Of a stretch of DNA of 64,000 nt, positions 13,274 through 23,625 are shown piece by piece. The DNA is from Morchella semilibera (Eukaryota > Ascomycota > Pezizomycetes > Pezizales > Morchellaceae), in the NCBI GenBank assembly GCA_009192285.1, contig WBVU01000003.1, positions 4,929,973 to 4,993,972 of the forward strand, given 5' to 3'. Made by a program: the position numbers and the translations under genes. The notes beneath the pieces are model-generated. The model searched no databases, was not told where the DNA came from, and was given only the letters and a program-made list of their open reading frames with translations. Position 1 is the first letter of the stretch. Each line of letters begins with the position of its first letter.

Positions 13274-16081
13274 AAAACTTCAAGGAGGTGGAGTGCTTTG
13301 GGTTGCAAGGGCTTAGTATGAGAACTGCCGTGAGGACAGAGAGTCAATAGGCCCTTCAAGAATTGTATTAAGGCCAGCAGTAGTAACCGGACGGTGGCGT
13401 AGGAACGGTATCACGGAGCAAGAGTCCCACACCCAGCTTCCGTAAGATGCAAAAGTGAAGTTGGAAAATTCGGCCAGCGAAGAGGGACCGAAAATCTAGG
13501 ATTTTGCGAGATATTTTATATCAATGCCGAGGAGGGGCAGATGTGTAGGTGTATTGAGATGGGAGAGAGGGGCACCCAGAAACCAGTAGAAACGGAAAGG
13601 GACTACAAATTTCAGAGCTTCAAAAAGACAGTTGACGTAGCTAAAACGGGGTACCGTAATAGGAGAAGTGTAATGGAAGTAGAGGCAGGGGGCAAAGAAA
13701 GAGAGGGATGGCAATAGGAGGGGGGCAGAGGAGAGGGTGGAAGGATATAGGGCGCAAGAGAGGGAGAAGAGGGACAAAAGGGTGTGGTGAGCAACGGATT
13801 GCAGGCTAACCGCAAGAGACGGAGAGGGTTTGTTTGAGAGTGAATGTAAGTAGGGCCGACCTAGAGAACGGTGTGGGAAAGTGAAAAGAGGGCGTGTGTG
13901 AGTAGATGTTAGAGGAGAGCGCGAAGTTGCTTGAATGCTTGAATGAGGCAGCAGCACAATGTACAGTGTGCACCGACAGCAGACAACCTCAGGCAAAGGC
14001 AGCAGAGAGCTGTCTGTGCTGGAATACATGTATTTCCTCTATTTCCCGTGCTCATCTTTGTCAGTAAGTATTCGGATCAGGCATCTACACATAGCTGGCA
14101 AATCGATGTCTGACAGCCTCTGCGGTGTTCCTGTTCCTGACCCTGCTGTTCCTGCGACTTGTCCCTTTTTTCTTTTTCCTTGGGATTAATTGTTTTCGAA
14201 CTTGATTTATCCCCCCTTTTCTTATCCCCACCTTTTTCACCAGGGTTCTTAGATCATAATATAAACCACCCTCTTCTGCTCATTATAAGATGTTGGACAT
14301 AGATTCACCAAATACCTGGGGATATAAAAGTCCTATCATTTACGTCACACCCAACTGGAATAGACTACACATGTACACAAGAGGGAAGGGGGAAAAAAAG
14401 ATAGCCAATAAAATATTTAGAACTAGAGGGTGGATGGAGCCAAGAGAAGACACAAACCAAAATACGAATAGGTGCAAGGAAAGATTCCGTATCCCCGGAC
14501 ACTGGCCAGAGTTACATGTATCTGGCCCTGGCGGGTTAAAGGTTGAGGTTGACAACTTTCCCGAGCATCGCTGCACCCCGGCCTGCAGTCAGGCACACTC
14601 CGAAAACAAATGACTGTCGAACGCAAGGCCATGCAGAAAGAGCAAAAAGTGGAGAAGTGTGTGCATTCCGAAATAGATTCAATTATTACAGACGGCAAAC
14701 CAGATCCAAGGGTACAACTAAATTGCTTTGGGAGCTTTCGACTCTCATGCGGCCGATTAATACACAATATACACCTCTACACTTAACCAGCTGATTCTCA
14801 GCTAGTTTCAGCACAAATCTCACTGATGCTTACAGGTTAGGGTTCCGTTGATGGCCACCCAGGGCGAGATCAGTTCTACACTATCCATTACCTCCCGACT
14901 ACCGTTTGCAGAGTTCTCTCTTACATCAAGTGACCTGGGGACCAACTTCACTTAAAAAGAAAATTCCTGGTTGTTGATGCAGCGTTTCCTTACGATTCAG
15001 AAACACATGGATTGGGTCTTGACAGAACCTTCCATCTCTTTATGGTTGTTTCCAGAAGGATTATACCCTAATTATTCTAATAAAGAACACTACCGGAGAG
15101 GGAACAGTTGAGTGGTTTTAGGCAGTCTCCTATGATATTTTAGAATCTCGGAAGCAGAGAAATGCACTCCCGTTGATACATGTAGGAAGGCCATCTTGGA
15201 AGAGCGTGGGGCTGAAACTGCCGTGGCAAGATCTCGATGAGGGGTGATGGGTTTTGGAAACAGGAACGAAGGAAACAGTCAAATTTACCCAGACGGGTAA
15301 ATTTAGGATGGGGTTTAAAGGTTGCACGCAGCGAAGAATATTTTTAAGTAGAGAGGCCTCTTAGTGACCCTTTCACTGTAAGTACCCCTAGCATAGACCT
15401 ACGACATGGGTTGTGCAGGTTGTGTAACAGCATGAGGGACATGACTCGTAGGCCTACCCCATATGCTTTACGTCTACGCCAACTTAACTTATCACATATC
15501 GTCTAAAAGGCGAAGGGAGGTTGGCCGGCCACGGGATTTCGCAGACAGAGGCGCTTACACCCAATGAGAGCTGTACCTACGGCGGCCGAGAACTAAACCC
15601 TGAACCTCCGCCTCTTATTTTCTTCAAAGGATGAGCGGAGGTCGACGTGTCCGATCATACAAAACTCTTCGTGCCCGCTGTTCTCCTTGATCTTAGACCC
15701 CCTCCCTCTGGCTTACTTAGACTTTGCTCGTCTTCAGATTCTTCAGTAAGAATTCTACGGTTACAGATCCACCCATCACCCAGCCTTGATCTTACTAGTG
15801 GCCGATTACAAATCTCCATTGCTGTCAACCGCTGCACTCATAAACAGTCAATTCCTCAAGCACTCTGTACCTCCACCGTTGCCGGCCAGATTTTATTGGT
15901 CGCAGGATCCTGGCGCTCCCCTCCGCGGACCAATCGTTTCCGACCTTGCGATTACCGAAAGTGAAACTGCAGCGTTGTTGCTGCTGAGAAATTGATCGGA
16001 TCATTCGGAATACGTCAATCTGAGCCAGGCTAAAAATCGCTACATCATAATAACCACACAGTCCGCCGCCGCACTCTCAGG
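13274..16081. other. Intergenic region, possible unresolved small gene at 15.63-16.0 kb
   Basis: The first kilobase is the promoter/leader of the polymerase gene and is purine-rich on the + strand. There are small hairpins, e.g. AAATTTACCC...GGGTAAATTT around 15279-15303, and TACATGTA sites near 14025 and 15177. From 15631 (ATG) to about 16000 the composition looks more coding: two overlapping frames are open and a candidate 38-nt intron (GTAAGA...CCCAG) lies at about 15750-15787. I could not build a recognisable protein from it. Confidence 0.4.
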
Positions 16082-16603
16082 ATGGGGATGACAAAAGCTC
16101 AAACTTCTCTCTTCCTCGCTATCTTCTTTGCTACTATAATACTCTGTGCTGTCGTCATTTGTACCTGCTTCTACTGTTATAAACCGAGCTTTTTTCTTGG
16201 TGGTCGGCGGACTAAATCACCGTCGGATTCTTCTGACTACACAAGCACTTCTGTTAGTGGTAGTAGTGACGAAGACATTGAAAAGGCTCCCCGTGGAAGG
16301 GTAGTTGGCTTAACCACTGTAAGTTCTGCACAGATACCCTATACTTTTTCTTTATATATTCCGGGTATATTCCACACATATATGAATCAGGCTGATGGAA
16401 TGCACCTACAGGAAACTGCGGCAAGGCAACCGTCGGACCATTCGGACCATTCAGACTACAGCGCCGAGGAATTAGACGTTGTCGAAGCAGAGCCTGATAG
16501 CAGCCACGGTCACCACCACCACCACCACCACCACCATCACGGACACGACGAGCATCGCGGGCACAGCGAGCATATCGACATCATAGAAGCTAGTCCTCAT
16601 TAG
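16082..16603 (+). CDS. Small single-pass membrane protein with His-rich tail, 2 exons
   Basis: Exons 16082-16318 and 16412-16603 encode 142 residues. Residues 8-33 form one transmembrane helix (LFLAIFFATIILCAVVIC) ending in a Cys/Tyr-rich edge. A basic patch GGRRTK and an acidic Ser-rich cytosolic region follow. The C-terminus carries ten consecutive His and further His-Gly-His-Asp, then HIDIIEASPH. The intron (93 nt, GTAAGT donor, CTGAT branch, CTACAG acceptor) is a multiple of three, so retention would leave the frame open with 31 extra residues. I do not recognise the family. His-rich tails can bind metal ions, which is inference only. The ATG at 16082 is chosen because the helix follows at once. 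Confidence 0.6.
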   Translation: MGMTKAQTSLFLAIFFATIILCAVVICTCFYCYKPSFFLGGRRTKSPSDSSDYTSTSVSGSSDEDIEKAPRGRVVGLTTVSSAQIPYTFSLYIPGIFHTYMNQADGMHLQETAARQPSDHSDHSDYSAEELDVVEAEPDSSHGHHHHHHHHHHGHDEHRGHSEHIDIIEASPH

Positions 16604-16788
16604 ACTGGATTCAACTTTCTTTTTTTCCTTTTTTTCCTTTCTTTTTTGGGTAGTAGGATTTGAGTATATACGAAACTGTTTTTGATTTTTCCTTATTACG
16701 GGATCGAATTTGAGGGGAGCATTATATTTCGTTTTCAAAACCGGAGAATTTATTTGACGGCCTTTTATTTAATCGCAATCTGACCAGG

Positions 16789-17583
16789 ATGGCGTTGAAA
16801 CACCTTCGGTACGTGCATCCGACAGCTCTCTCCTACCCTTGCCCCAATAACAAATGGCCAATATACTAATAATTTTGCAGCGGTTTTACTATTGCTATCA
16901 GTATCTTAGCGTTGGTTTCAAATGGACTTTCAGCTTGCCTTTTTCACAAATTATCTCGCGATACCACCTATCGAAGTTCGGATAGCCTCGCATTGTATAC
17001 ATATTTTGCTGCATTTATTAGTGTAATGGGTATATATGGCTCCATAAGAGTGAGCATACATGCGCCCCTTCCTCCCCAACCACCCCACTGACCTTTACAG
17101 CAACATGCCTATACGCTATCGGTGTTCGCAAATTTTTTTATTCTAGACACCATCGTCTCAGCATCTTCGCGTTTTGTCTTACTCTTTATATTTTCAACTT
17201 TCCGTGATCACCTCTGCGATGTAGAATCGCCTAGCTCGGGGCTACTTTCCTTTACATTACCCCACGGAACCTTCCACACAACGACCTTCAACCATATTAG
17301 CGATATCATTGAAGCTGCAGGAGTTGATGGGGCCGGGCTTGAGCCCCCAGCCCCTAAATCGGAAGCGTGGGGCTGTTCGGAAATGATGCAAATTTCAATT
17401 ATGGTTGGATGGATCGGGCTCTTTACCTCTATGCTAGTGCAAATGTTCTTTGCTGTGATGGTACGGCACTATGCAATGTCATTATGGAAGACCGGGGACG
17501 GTTACATGCCTTTGAATAATGCAGACTTAGAAGGGCGCCAACGAAGAACTTGGAAGGACGAGAAAGGCTCTACATTAGGTTGA
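16789..17583 (+). CDS. Four-pass integral membrane protein, fungal, uncharacterised, 3 exons
   Basis: Exons 16789-16808, 16881-17049 and 17101-17583 give 223 residues. Exon 1 is only 20 nt (MALKHL plus two bases); introns of 72 and 51 nt have GTACGT and GTGAGC donors. Four hydrophobic helices are visible: about residues 9-28, 46-62, 68-93 and 161-184. A loop of about 65 residues containing two Cys (DHLCDVES, EAWGCSEM) lies between helices 3 and 4. The C-terminus is polar (YMPLNNADLEGRQ). The layout resembles MARVEL-like or other tetraspan fungal proteins, but I recognise no defined family. It lies 185 bp downstream of the His-rich membrane protein on the same strand. Confidence 0.75.
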
Positions 17584-19295
17584 GGTTTGTTGACCCAGGA
17601 AATGGTTTTATGGTGTTTTCAATTACAAATTGATGAACGAACGGGTATCTGAATACATGTATTGATGACTAACGAATTTCAAAAAAATCAAGAAGAGGGA
17701 GAAGAAGAAGTTGTAAATAATTATTCTGTGATATCATCCTTGAAGCCGAAGTTTTCTACATATATATTCTTATTTTTTCTGCACCTCATCTCCAAACCCT
17801 ACATGTAAGTACATGTACATGTATGTATGTATGTTACAGATCCAAATGGTTGTCGGCTCGCTAAATGTCTTAGCGCCCGGGTGGCGCCTTCGTTGCGGTG
17901 AGTGATCTACACCACTCCCATCACTTAGGTACGCCAGCAACCTCACCTCCAGACCCAAAAGCTCGGAATCTACCTAGTGCAATATGACGTCCACGATACA
18001 TGTGCATGTGCCCAGGGATTTGTTTTGACAGAAACACTCGCGGATCCCCCGCGGCCGGATTCAATAAAAGTATCCTGCACGGCGTTGCTTAGAGAACGAA
18101 ACCCAAACATTCGGCGAAACTTTACTAATTGGGTAGAACAATATTGGCGTATAAATATAAACAACCACATGCCGCCATTAAAGATCTCAGCTTCCATAGA
18201 ACAACGTTCCGCGCAAACTGCTTTCTGAATAAATTGTGCTACGAGTGATATTCTGTGATTATGATAAATGACATGTAGAACTACATGTACTTACATGTAT
18301 GTATAAGTAATATCGTACGTTCCAGGATAGTAGCTATAATAAAGATACTGATATATGTGGAATGATGGCGTGGCGTCTAAAAGGCTACCAATGCTCTCGA
18401 CGATAGGAAACACCACAAGGAGCCACAGCCTCCCTGATACATACATGTATTCATATGTGCATACATACATGTACCTATATGTAAATAGCCAAGTACATGT
18501 ACTTATGACAGTACCCTAGAAAACACAGGTATGAGCCTGTCATATAAATATCGGAGGGGGTCAAAGCGCCCATATATCCCAGGAGATTTACGGTGCCTTA
18601 AGGAACCTTGGAAACCCCGAGTGGCCAAATGGCAGAAGGTGCAACTCGTGATTACTTGTTGGTGAGATGTTTGCGCCGATGATTAGTTAAGTAGGTGCAT
18701 CATGAAAAAAAGGGGGCGACGAGTCAGGTACGAGGGCTGCAGTGGTACTGAACTATTATATTATGCTACTATCTCCCCTCTAATATAAAAGTTCCTACTC
18801 AATTGAATCACCCCGTGGTGTTGCGAGCAAGAAATTTGTACGTCGTCCTATTGTTTTGTACTGTAGCGAAGAGCCCGGCCTTCTCAGTCCTTTGTAGTAC
18901 GTATACATGTACGTTTTCTAATCCTGGTAAATCAATCTACGTGTAGTAGCGTACAATTGATGAATCCTTCAGAGAGTTACATACAAGTAAGTACGTAGTA
19001 CATACAGTACTTCATGTGTATGATATATCGATCACTTCATCGCACCGATATACTTGTATGTAATGCGCAGAATCGGTCATAGTCCCATGCAATCGGTACT
19101 GCAATAAGACCTTTGTAGTCCTATGGTAGTGATTTCCCCATTTTTTCATAGTCTATATTCTTAGAGCGGGTGCCCGCCACGTGACAACCTGGCTGGCTGC
19201 ATGGCGGCTCTGGAACCGCAGGAAAAAAAAAAGCTGTAACTAACCCAACCCACCACGACACCAGGATTTAGCAAACCACCTTCAAATTACGCCTG
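17584..19295. other. Intergenic region rich in TACATGTA sites
   Basis: TACATGTA and ATGTATGTA repeats cluster at about 17800-17835, 18285-18300, 18440-18500 and 18905. No gene is supported. An open frame at 17977-18228 is unrelated to anything I know. A CACGTGAC element at about 19178 lies about 115 bp upstream of NOC3 and could belong to its promoter. Confidence 0.5.
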
Positions 19296-21458
19296 ATGCC
19301 CAAAAAGAAGTCGTCCGGTTCGTCCATTGAGACTGCACACCAATTCGCCGCCGCGGCGCAATGGGACCTTGAACAGGACTACGAGCGCCGACCGCGCGCG
19401 CTCAAGAAGCGCAAAGCCGAAAAGGAAAGCACCAGGCTTCCGATCAAGACCCTCAGCGGAGTAGTGCTTCAATCTACTCTTCCAGAAAGGGTAGATGACA
19501 GCGAGGAGTATAAGGGAGAAGAGTGGGCGGGAGTTGAAGAAGAAGGCCAACCTCAGCCGGTGGTGAAGGAATTGGAAGTGCGCCCAAAGGTTTCAGAGCG
19601 CCAGAGGGTAGTAGACGCTAAAGAAGAGCTTTCAAATATTGCAATTCTTCTGAATGAGGACCCGGAGGAGAATGTACGTTCTATAGTGGGGGAGCACCTT
19701 TTACTTGGGAACTTTACTCACCAAATCTGTGGTTTAGGTTGGGCTGCTCAAGAGGCTGCGCGAAATGTCGGAAGATAAAAACGCCACGATACAGAAACTA
19801 GCATTAGGAACACAATTGGCTATATACAAAGATATTATCCCTGGGTATCGGATAAGGCCCTTGACGGAAGAGGAACAGAAGGCAAAGGTTACGAAGGAGG
19901 TGAAGAAGCTCAGAAGTTTTGAGGAGTCTCTGGTCTCAAACTATCAGGCCTATGTCGAAAAGCTAGCGGAGCTGTCTAGGGGTATAAACTCCCTACTTCC
20001 TTGGAGTTTCTCGGGAATTCGTTACTAAACTAAAATAGCTTCCAGAACCGACCATTCACAGAATGTTGTTGCTGTCGGAAAGATTGCTGTGAATTGCTCC
20101 TGCGGACTTATTTCTACAGTCCCACATTTCAACTTCCGCAACCAGCTTCTCAAGATCATTGTTGAAAGGGTTAGTGTTAAGACTGTGGACGATGTGTTTA
20201 TTAAGTGTCGTACTACGTTGGAGGATCTTTTCCGTAATGACGACGATGGCGCAGCTTCCTTCGAGGCAGTCCAGTTACTTGCAAAAATGTTCAAGGCCAA
20301 GGGTTTCGCGGTTGATGAGTCCGTATTAAACACCTTCTTATCGCTGCGTTTGCTCTCAGAGCTCGACGTAAAGGCCTCTCTAGAAGCAGTCGAAAACCCA
20401 AGAAAACGTAAGAAGGACCGCCAGTTCAGGACTAAGAAGGCTAGGAAATCAGAGAAGGAGAGGAAAATTTCGGAAAAGGAGATGGACGAAGCGGACGCAA
20501 CAGTTTCGCATGAGGAGAGAGAAGAACGTCAGTCTGAGACTTTGAAGTTGGTATTTGGAACTTACTTTAGAATCTTAAAGGAGAGGCCATCGGCACTTAT
20601 GGGCGCAACGTTAGAAGGATTGGCAAAGTGAGAATTTTCCGGTCTCCGTGATACCAGGCTGCCAGAACTAACTAGATATGCAGATACGCACACCTAATAA
20701 ATTTGGACTTTTTTGGAGATCTTCTCGTGGCCTTGAAGGAACTCATTGCAGCAGCATTGGAAGACGAGGAAGAGGATAATGACTCCGAAAGCCCTATCCA
20801 ACGCAACGCCAGTCGAGAAGCGCTTCTCTGTGTCATAACGGCATTTACCCTATTATCTGGCCAAGGTATGCTCCGTCACACATCCCATCAGGTAAAGATT
20901 GCTTACTCGCACACAGGGGAAGGAATGAACATCGACTTGACATATTTCACAACACATCTCTATGCTACCTTACTGCCTCTCTCAATGTCCCCTGACCTCG
21001 AGTTATCCCTAAAGTCTTTACGTCTTCCCGATCCGAACGATACCACCCCACCTTCAAAACGGATTAACGTATCCACCGAGATCGAGATGTTGATCCGTGC
21101 TCTCAACACAATCTTCTTCCAGCAAAACGCGAACAAGTCAAATACACCGATACGTATCGCAGCGTTTACAAAGCGTCTAATGACATCTAGTTTAAACATG
21201 CCGGAAAGGTCAGCACTAGCAACACTAGGAATGCTAAACAAAATGGCGAGGAAGCATCAACGGAGGCTCCATGGTCTATTCTCGACGGAGGATAGAGTTG
21301 GTGACGGAACACATAAAATGGATATAGATGAACCGGAGATTAGCAATCCATACGCTGCCACAATTTGGGAAACTGTTTTGCTGAGAAAACACTATTCTCC
21401 AAAAATTGCGGAGGCAGCAAAAGAGTTGCCAAAACTATTCAAAAATAGTCGCTCTTGA
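19296..21458 (+). CDS. NOC3: Nucleolar complex protein 3 (ribosome biogenesis/replication initiation), 5 exons
   Basis: Noc3 partners Noc2 in export of pre-60S particles and also has a reported role in pre-replicative complexes. Exons 19296-19673, 19738-19981, 20039-20627, 20684-20865 and 20917-21458 encode 644 residues, near the family norm. Diagnostic segments are NEDPEENVGLLKRLREMSED (spanning intron 1), IIPGYRIRPLTEEEQKAKV, STVPHFNFRNQLLKI, KYAHLINLDFFGDLL (spanning intron 3) and NIDLTYFTTHLYATLLPLS (just after intron 4). A basic stretch at about residues 320-345 (RKRKKDRQFRTKKARK) suits nucleolar targeting. Introns are 51-64 nt; introns 2 and 3 carry ACTAAAC and ACTAAC branch sites. Intron 2 (57 nt) is in frame and was removed because its inclusion adds a TAA. 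Confidence 0.95.
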
Positions 21459-22616
21459 TCTGGGTTAGGTTAATCTCGGAAGAATTATGCTTTAAACGAG
21501 GATAGGGGGAAGTTTGTTATGAGTAGGATTGCTTTGCGTGCTAATAGGGCTCTTTTATCAGGATGTAGAAGGCTAGGCAATAGCTAAATAGGACCTTACT
21601 ACATCTGAAAAATTACAAGCATAAGAAATCACTCGAATGTTATCGAGGCACTCATAGTTTATCACTCGTTACAACTTGATTTAATATCCAACTGGGTACC
21701 GGGCTTAAGGCTTTAGAAAAGTCGACTCATGCTACATCTCTCCCTTCTCCAACGTCTGGAGGGTGTTTGACTCTTGATCAATGGCTCGACATATACATAC
21801 ATGTAGTTTCCCATTTGATGAAGCGGGGGACCGAGGGGAATCCGCTATGTAAGCATCTACCCCAAACCCAGACACCTTGTCTCGACCTCAAGACCGCAAT
21901 TGCAGGAGAACAATACTTGAGACTTATTGCCACCTCAACATCATTATCCTTGCCTAGAGAGTATCTTGTTATTGTCTTACCAAGTAGTAACCCTAACCCT
22001 TATTCGCTACCACATTCATGCAGCACAATCTCGTTATATGATATACATGTATGTATTGTTTGTAAGGATGCAACTTTAGTATGGACAGGGATTATCTTAA
22101 GGAACAGAGCGCCTCTGATAAATGGCCTATAAGGATATTTTTGGATGCGAATTTACTCATATCCATAGCGAGATTGTACTGTAATTGAGCCTTCTGCTAC
22201 AACTGTACATGTAAGCTCTTGTAGTCACATACATACAAGTACTTGTAAATGTTTTTACCTACATGTACGTGCATCTAGGACTGCGATTTAAATACACGTA
22301 TACATGTATTTTAACCTATGGAGGGTGCCCGTTACACAGTATCAAAAATGGGGATGGGATCGAATTTAACAAAATGCTGTACTTCTTTGAATGCTAGTTC
22401 ATTTCTGCATTTGATGTGATAATTACTACATATAATGCTGCAACATTACTGTAACCTAGAGAACACTCCATACTTCTTATCCTCGCCGCAAGTACTTATA
22501 CGTATTCCATAAAATACTTACTATATCAATACCGTATCAATAAGGCTGCTAAAATATATGGTATCATCGCCGCATCTCTCCGCAAGTTGGCCGCCTTACC
22601 CTAACTTTACCACCTA

Positions 22617-22798
22617 CAGCGAAAGCTTGCTATAACGGTACGCTCAGGACCAGAATTTGGTACCGTTATAGAGAGGTTATATATCCTTATATAAAGGTGC
22701 TACTGGTGCTGAAGGCCGGGGAAAAAGGACCGGGAAGTGCTACCGTTATAGAGAGAATACCCTTATAGAAGGTACCGTTATATAGCAAGCTTCCGCTA
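22617..22798. mobile_element. Pogo/Tc1-type MITE, 182 bp, TA flanks
   Basis: The left end CAGCGAAAGCTTGCTATAAC and the right end, read inward on the other strand, TAGCGGAAGCTTGCTATA, form inverted arms of about 27 bp that extend into ACGGTAC. TA dinucleotides flank both ends (22615-22616 and 22799-22800). The interior repeats GTACCGTTATAGAGAG-type text. There is no coding capacity. Confidence 0.75.
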
Positions 22799-23190
22799 TA
22801 TGTACTAGTAGTTTGGCTGCTTTCCTACCAAACATACAACCAGCATCAACTTCAGGTTTTTGTTATAGGACTTACAAAGTAATGGCCTGACAACTTTTAA
22901 GAATAAAAATATTTTCAAAAATATCTTGTAATCTCTGCATACCTATCACACTATTATAAAAGCTGATTTAGTTATTGGTGAGATAATACCCACCGTTCTA
23001 TGTTCTCACTCCTATTATATAGACTAGGGTTAGGCGATTGGTGTTTTACATGATAATATCATTGGAATACCGTAGTAAAGCAATTGCAAATGCTATAGTT
23101 ACCAAATACTTACATCTTACATACCTTATTTGGACAGAATGCGTATTGTAAGAATACAATATCTACATGTATTCTATATCCGTTGACATA

Positions 23191-23353
23191 CAGTCTCGAA
23201 AATAAGGGTAAAAATGTAACCGTAGGGCTACGGTATCGAGTCAGCATCGTAAGTAGAGTACCATATCGATACCGCGTCAATACCGCACCCTTACAGTATC
23301 ACTAACGTAACGACTGGAATACGGTAGTCAATTTCTGAGCATTTTCGGTACTA
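23191..23353. mobile_element. Tc1/mariner-type MITE, 163 bp, diverged member of the CAGTACC family
   Basis: TA-flanked. The left end CAGTCTCGAAAATAAGGG and the inverted right end TAGTACCGAAAATGCTC match imperfectly, followed on both sides by ACCGTA. The interior GGGCTACGG and GGAATACGGTAG resemble the element at 58038-58208, so it is probably an older relative. Confidence 0.6.
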
Positions 23354-23570
23354 TATGTACTTGTATTTATTGCACGGAATAAAAATTTGAGGTACTACAT
23401 GTAAACACAGTATTCTACATGCAGTATGCTCATGCACTTACTTATTTGTGCGGTATCGAAAACACCCCTCTTATTCATGTAACTATAGATCCCTGCATTA
23501 GCAATCACTTACAACTTCGTCCCAATGCAACACTCATAAAAAAACAACACTCATAAAAAAAAAAACGTAC

Positions 23571-23625
23571 CCCATAGCGTTTCTGAACACGCCGCTATTA
23601 CATGCCATAGAAAAATGTAGTTTTG
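23571..23625 (-). repeat. Dispersed repeat, inverted copy of 29562-29614
   Basis: On the minus strand, ACTACATTTTTCTATGGC is followed by ATGTAATAGCGG and GTTCAGAAACGCTAT. The copy at 29562-29614 (+) shows nearly the same text over about 55 bases. Confidence 0.75.

Noticed and set aside
15647-15964. 105-residue frame, possible small gene
   Set aside because: Starts with GTG. Attempts to join it to the overlapping frame or to the ATG at 15631 through a 38-nt intron gave no recognisable protein, so only the region is noted.
17977-18228. 83-residue frame
   Set aside because: No family resemblance, no intron signals, and it lies in a TACATGTA-rich stretch.
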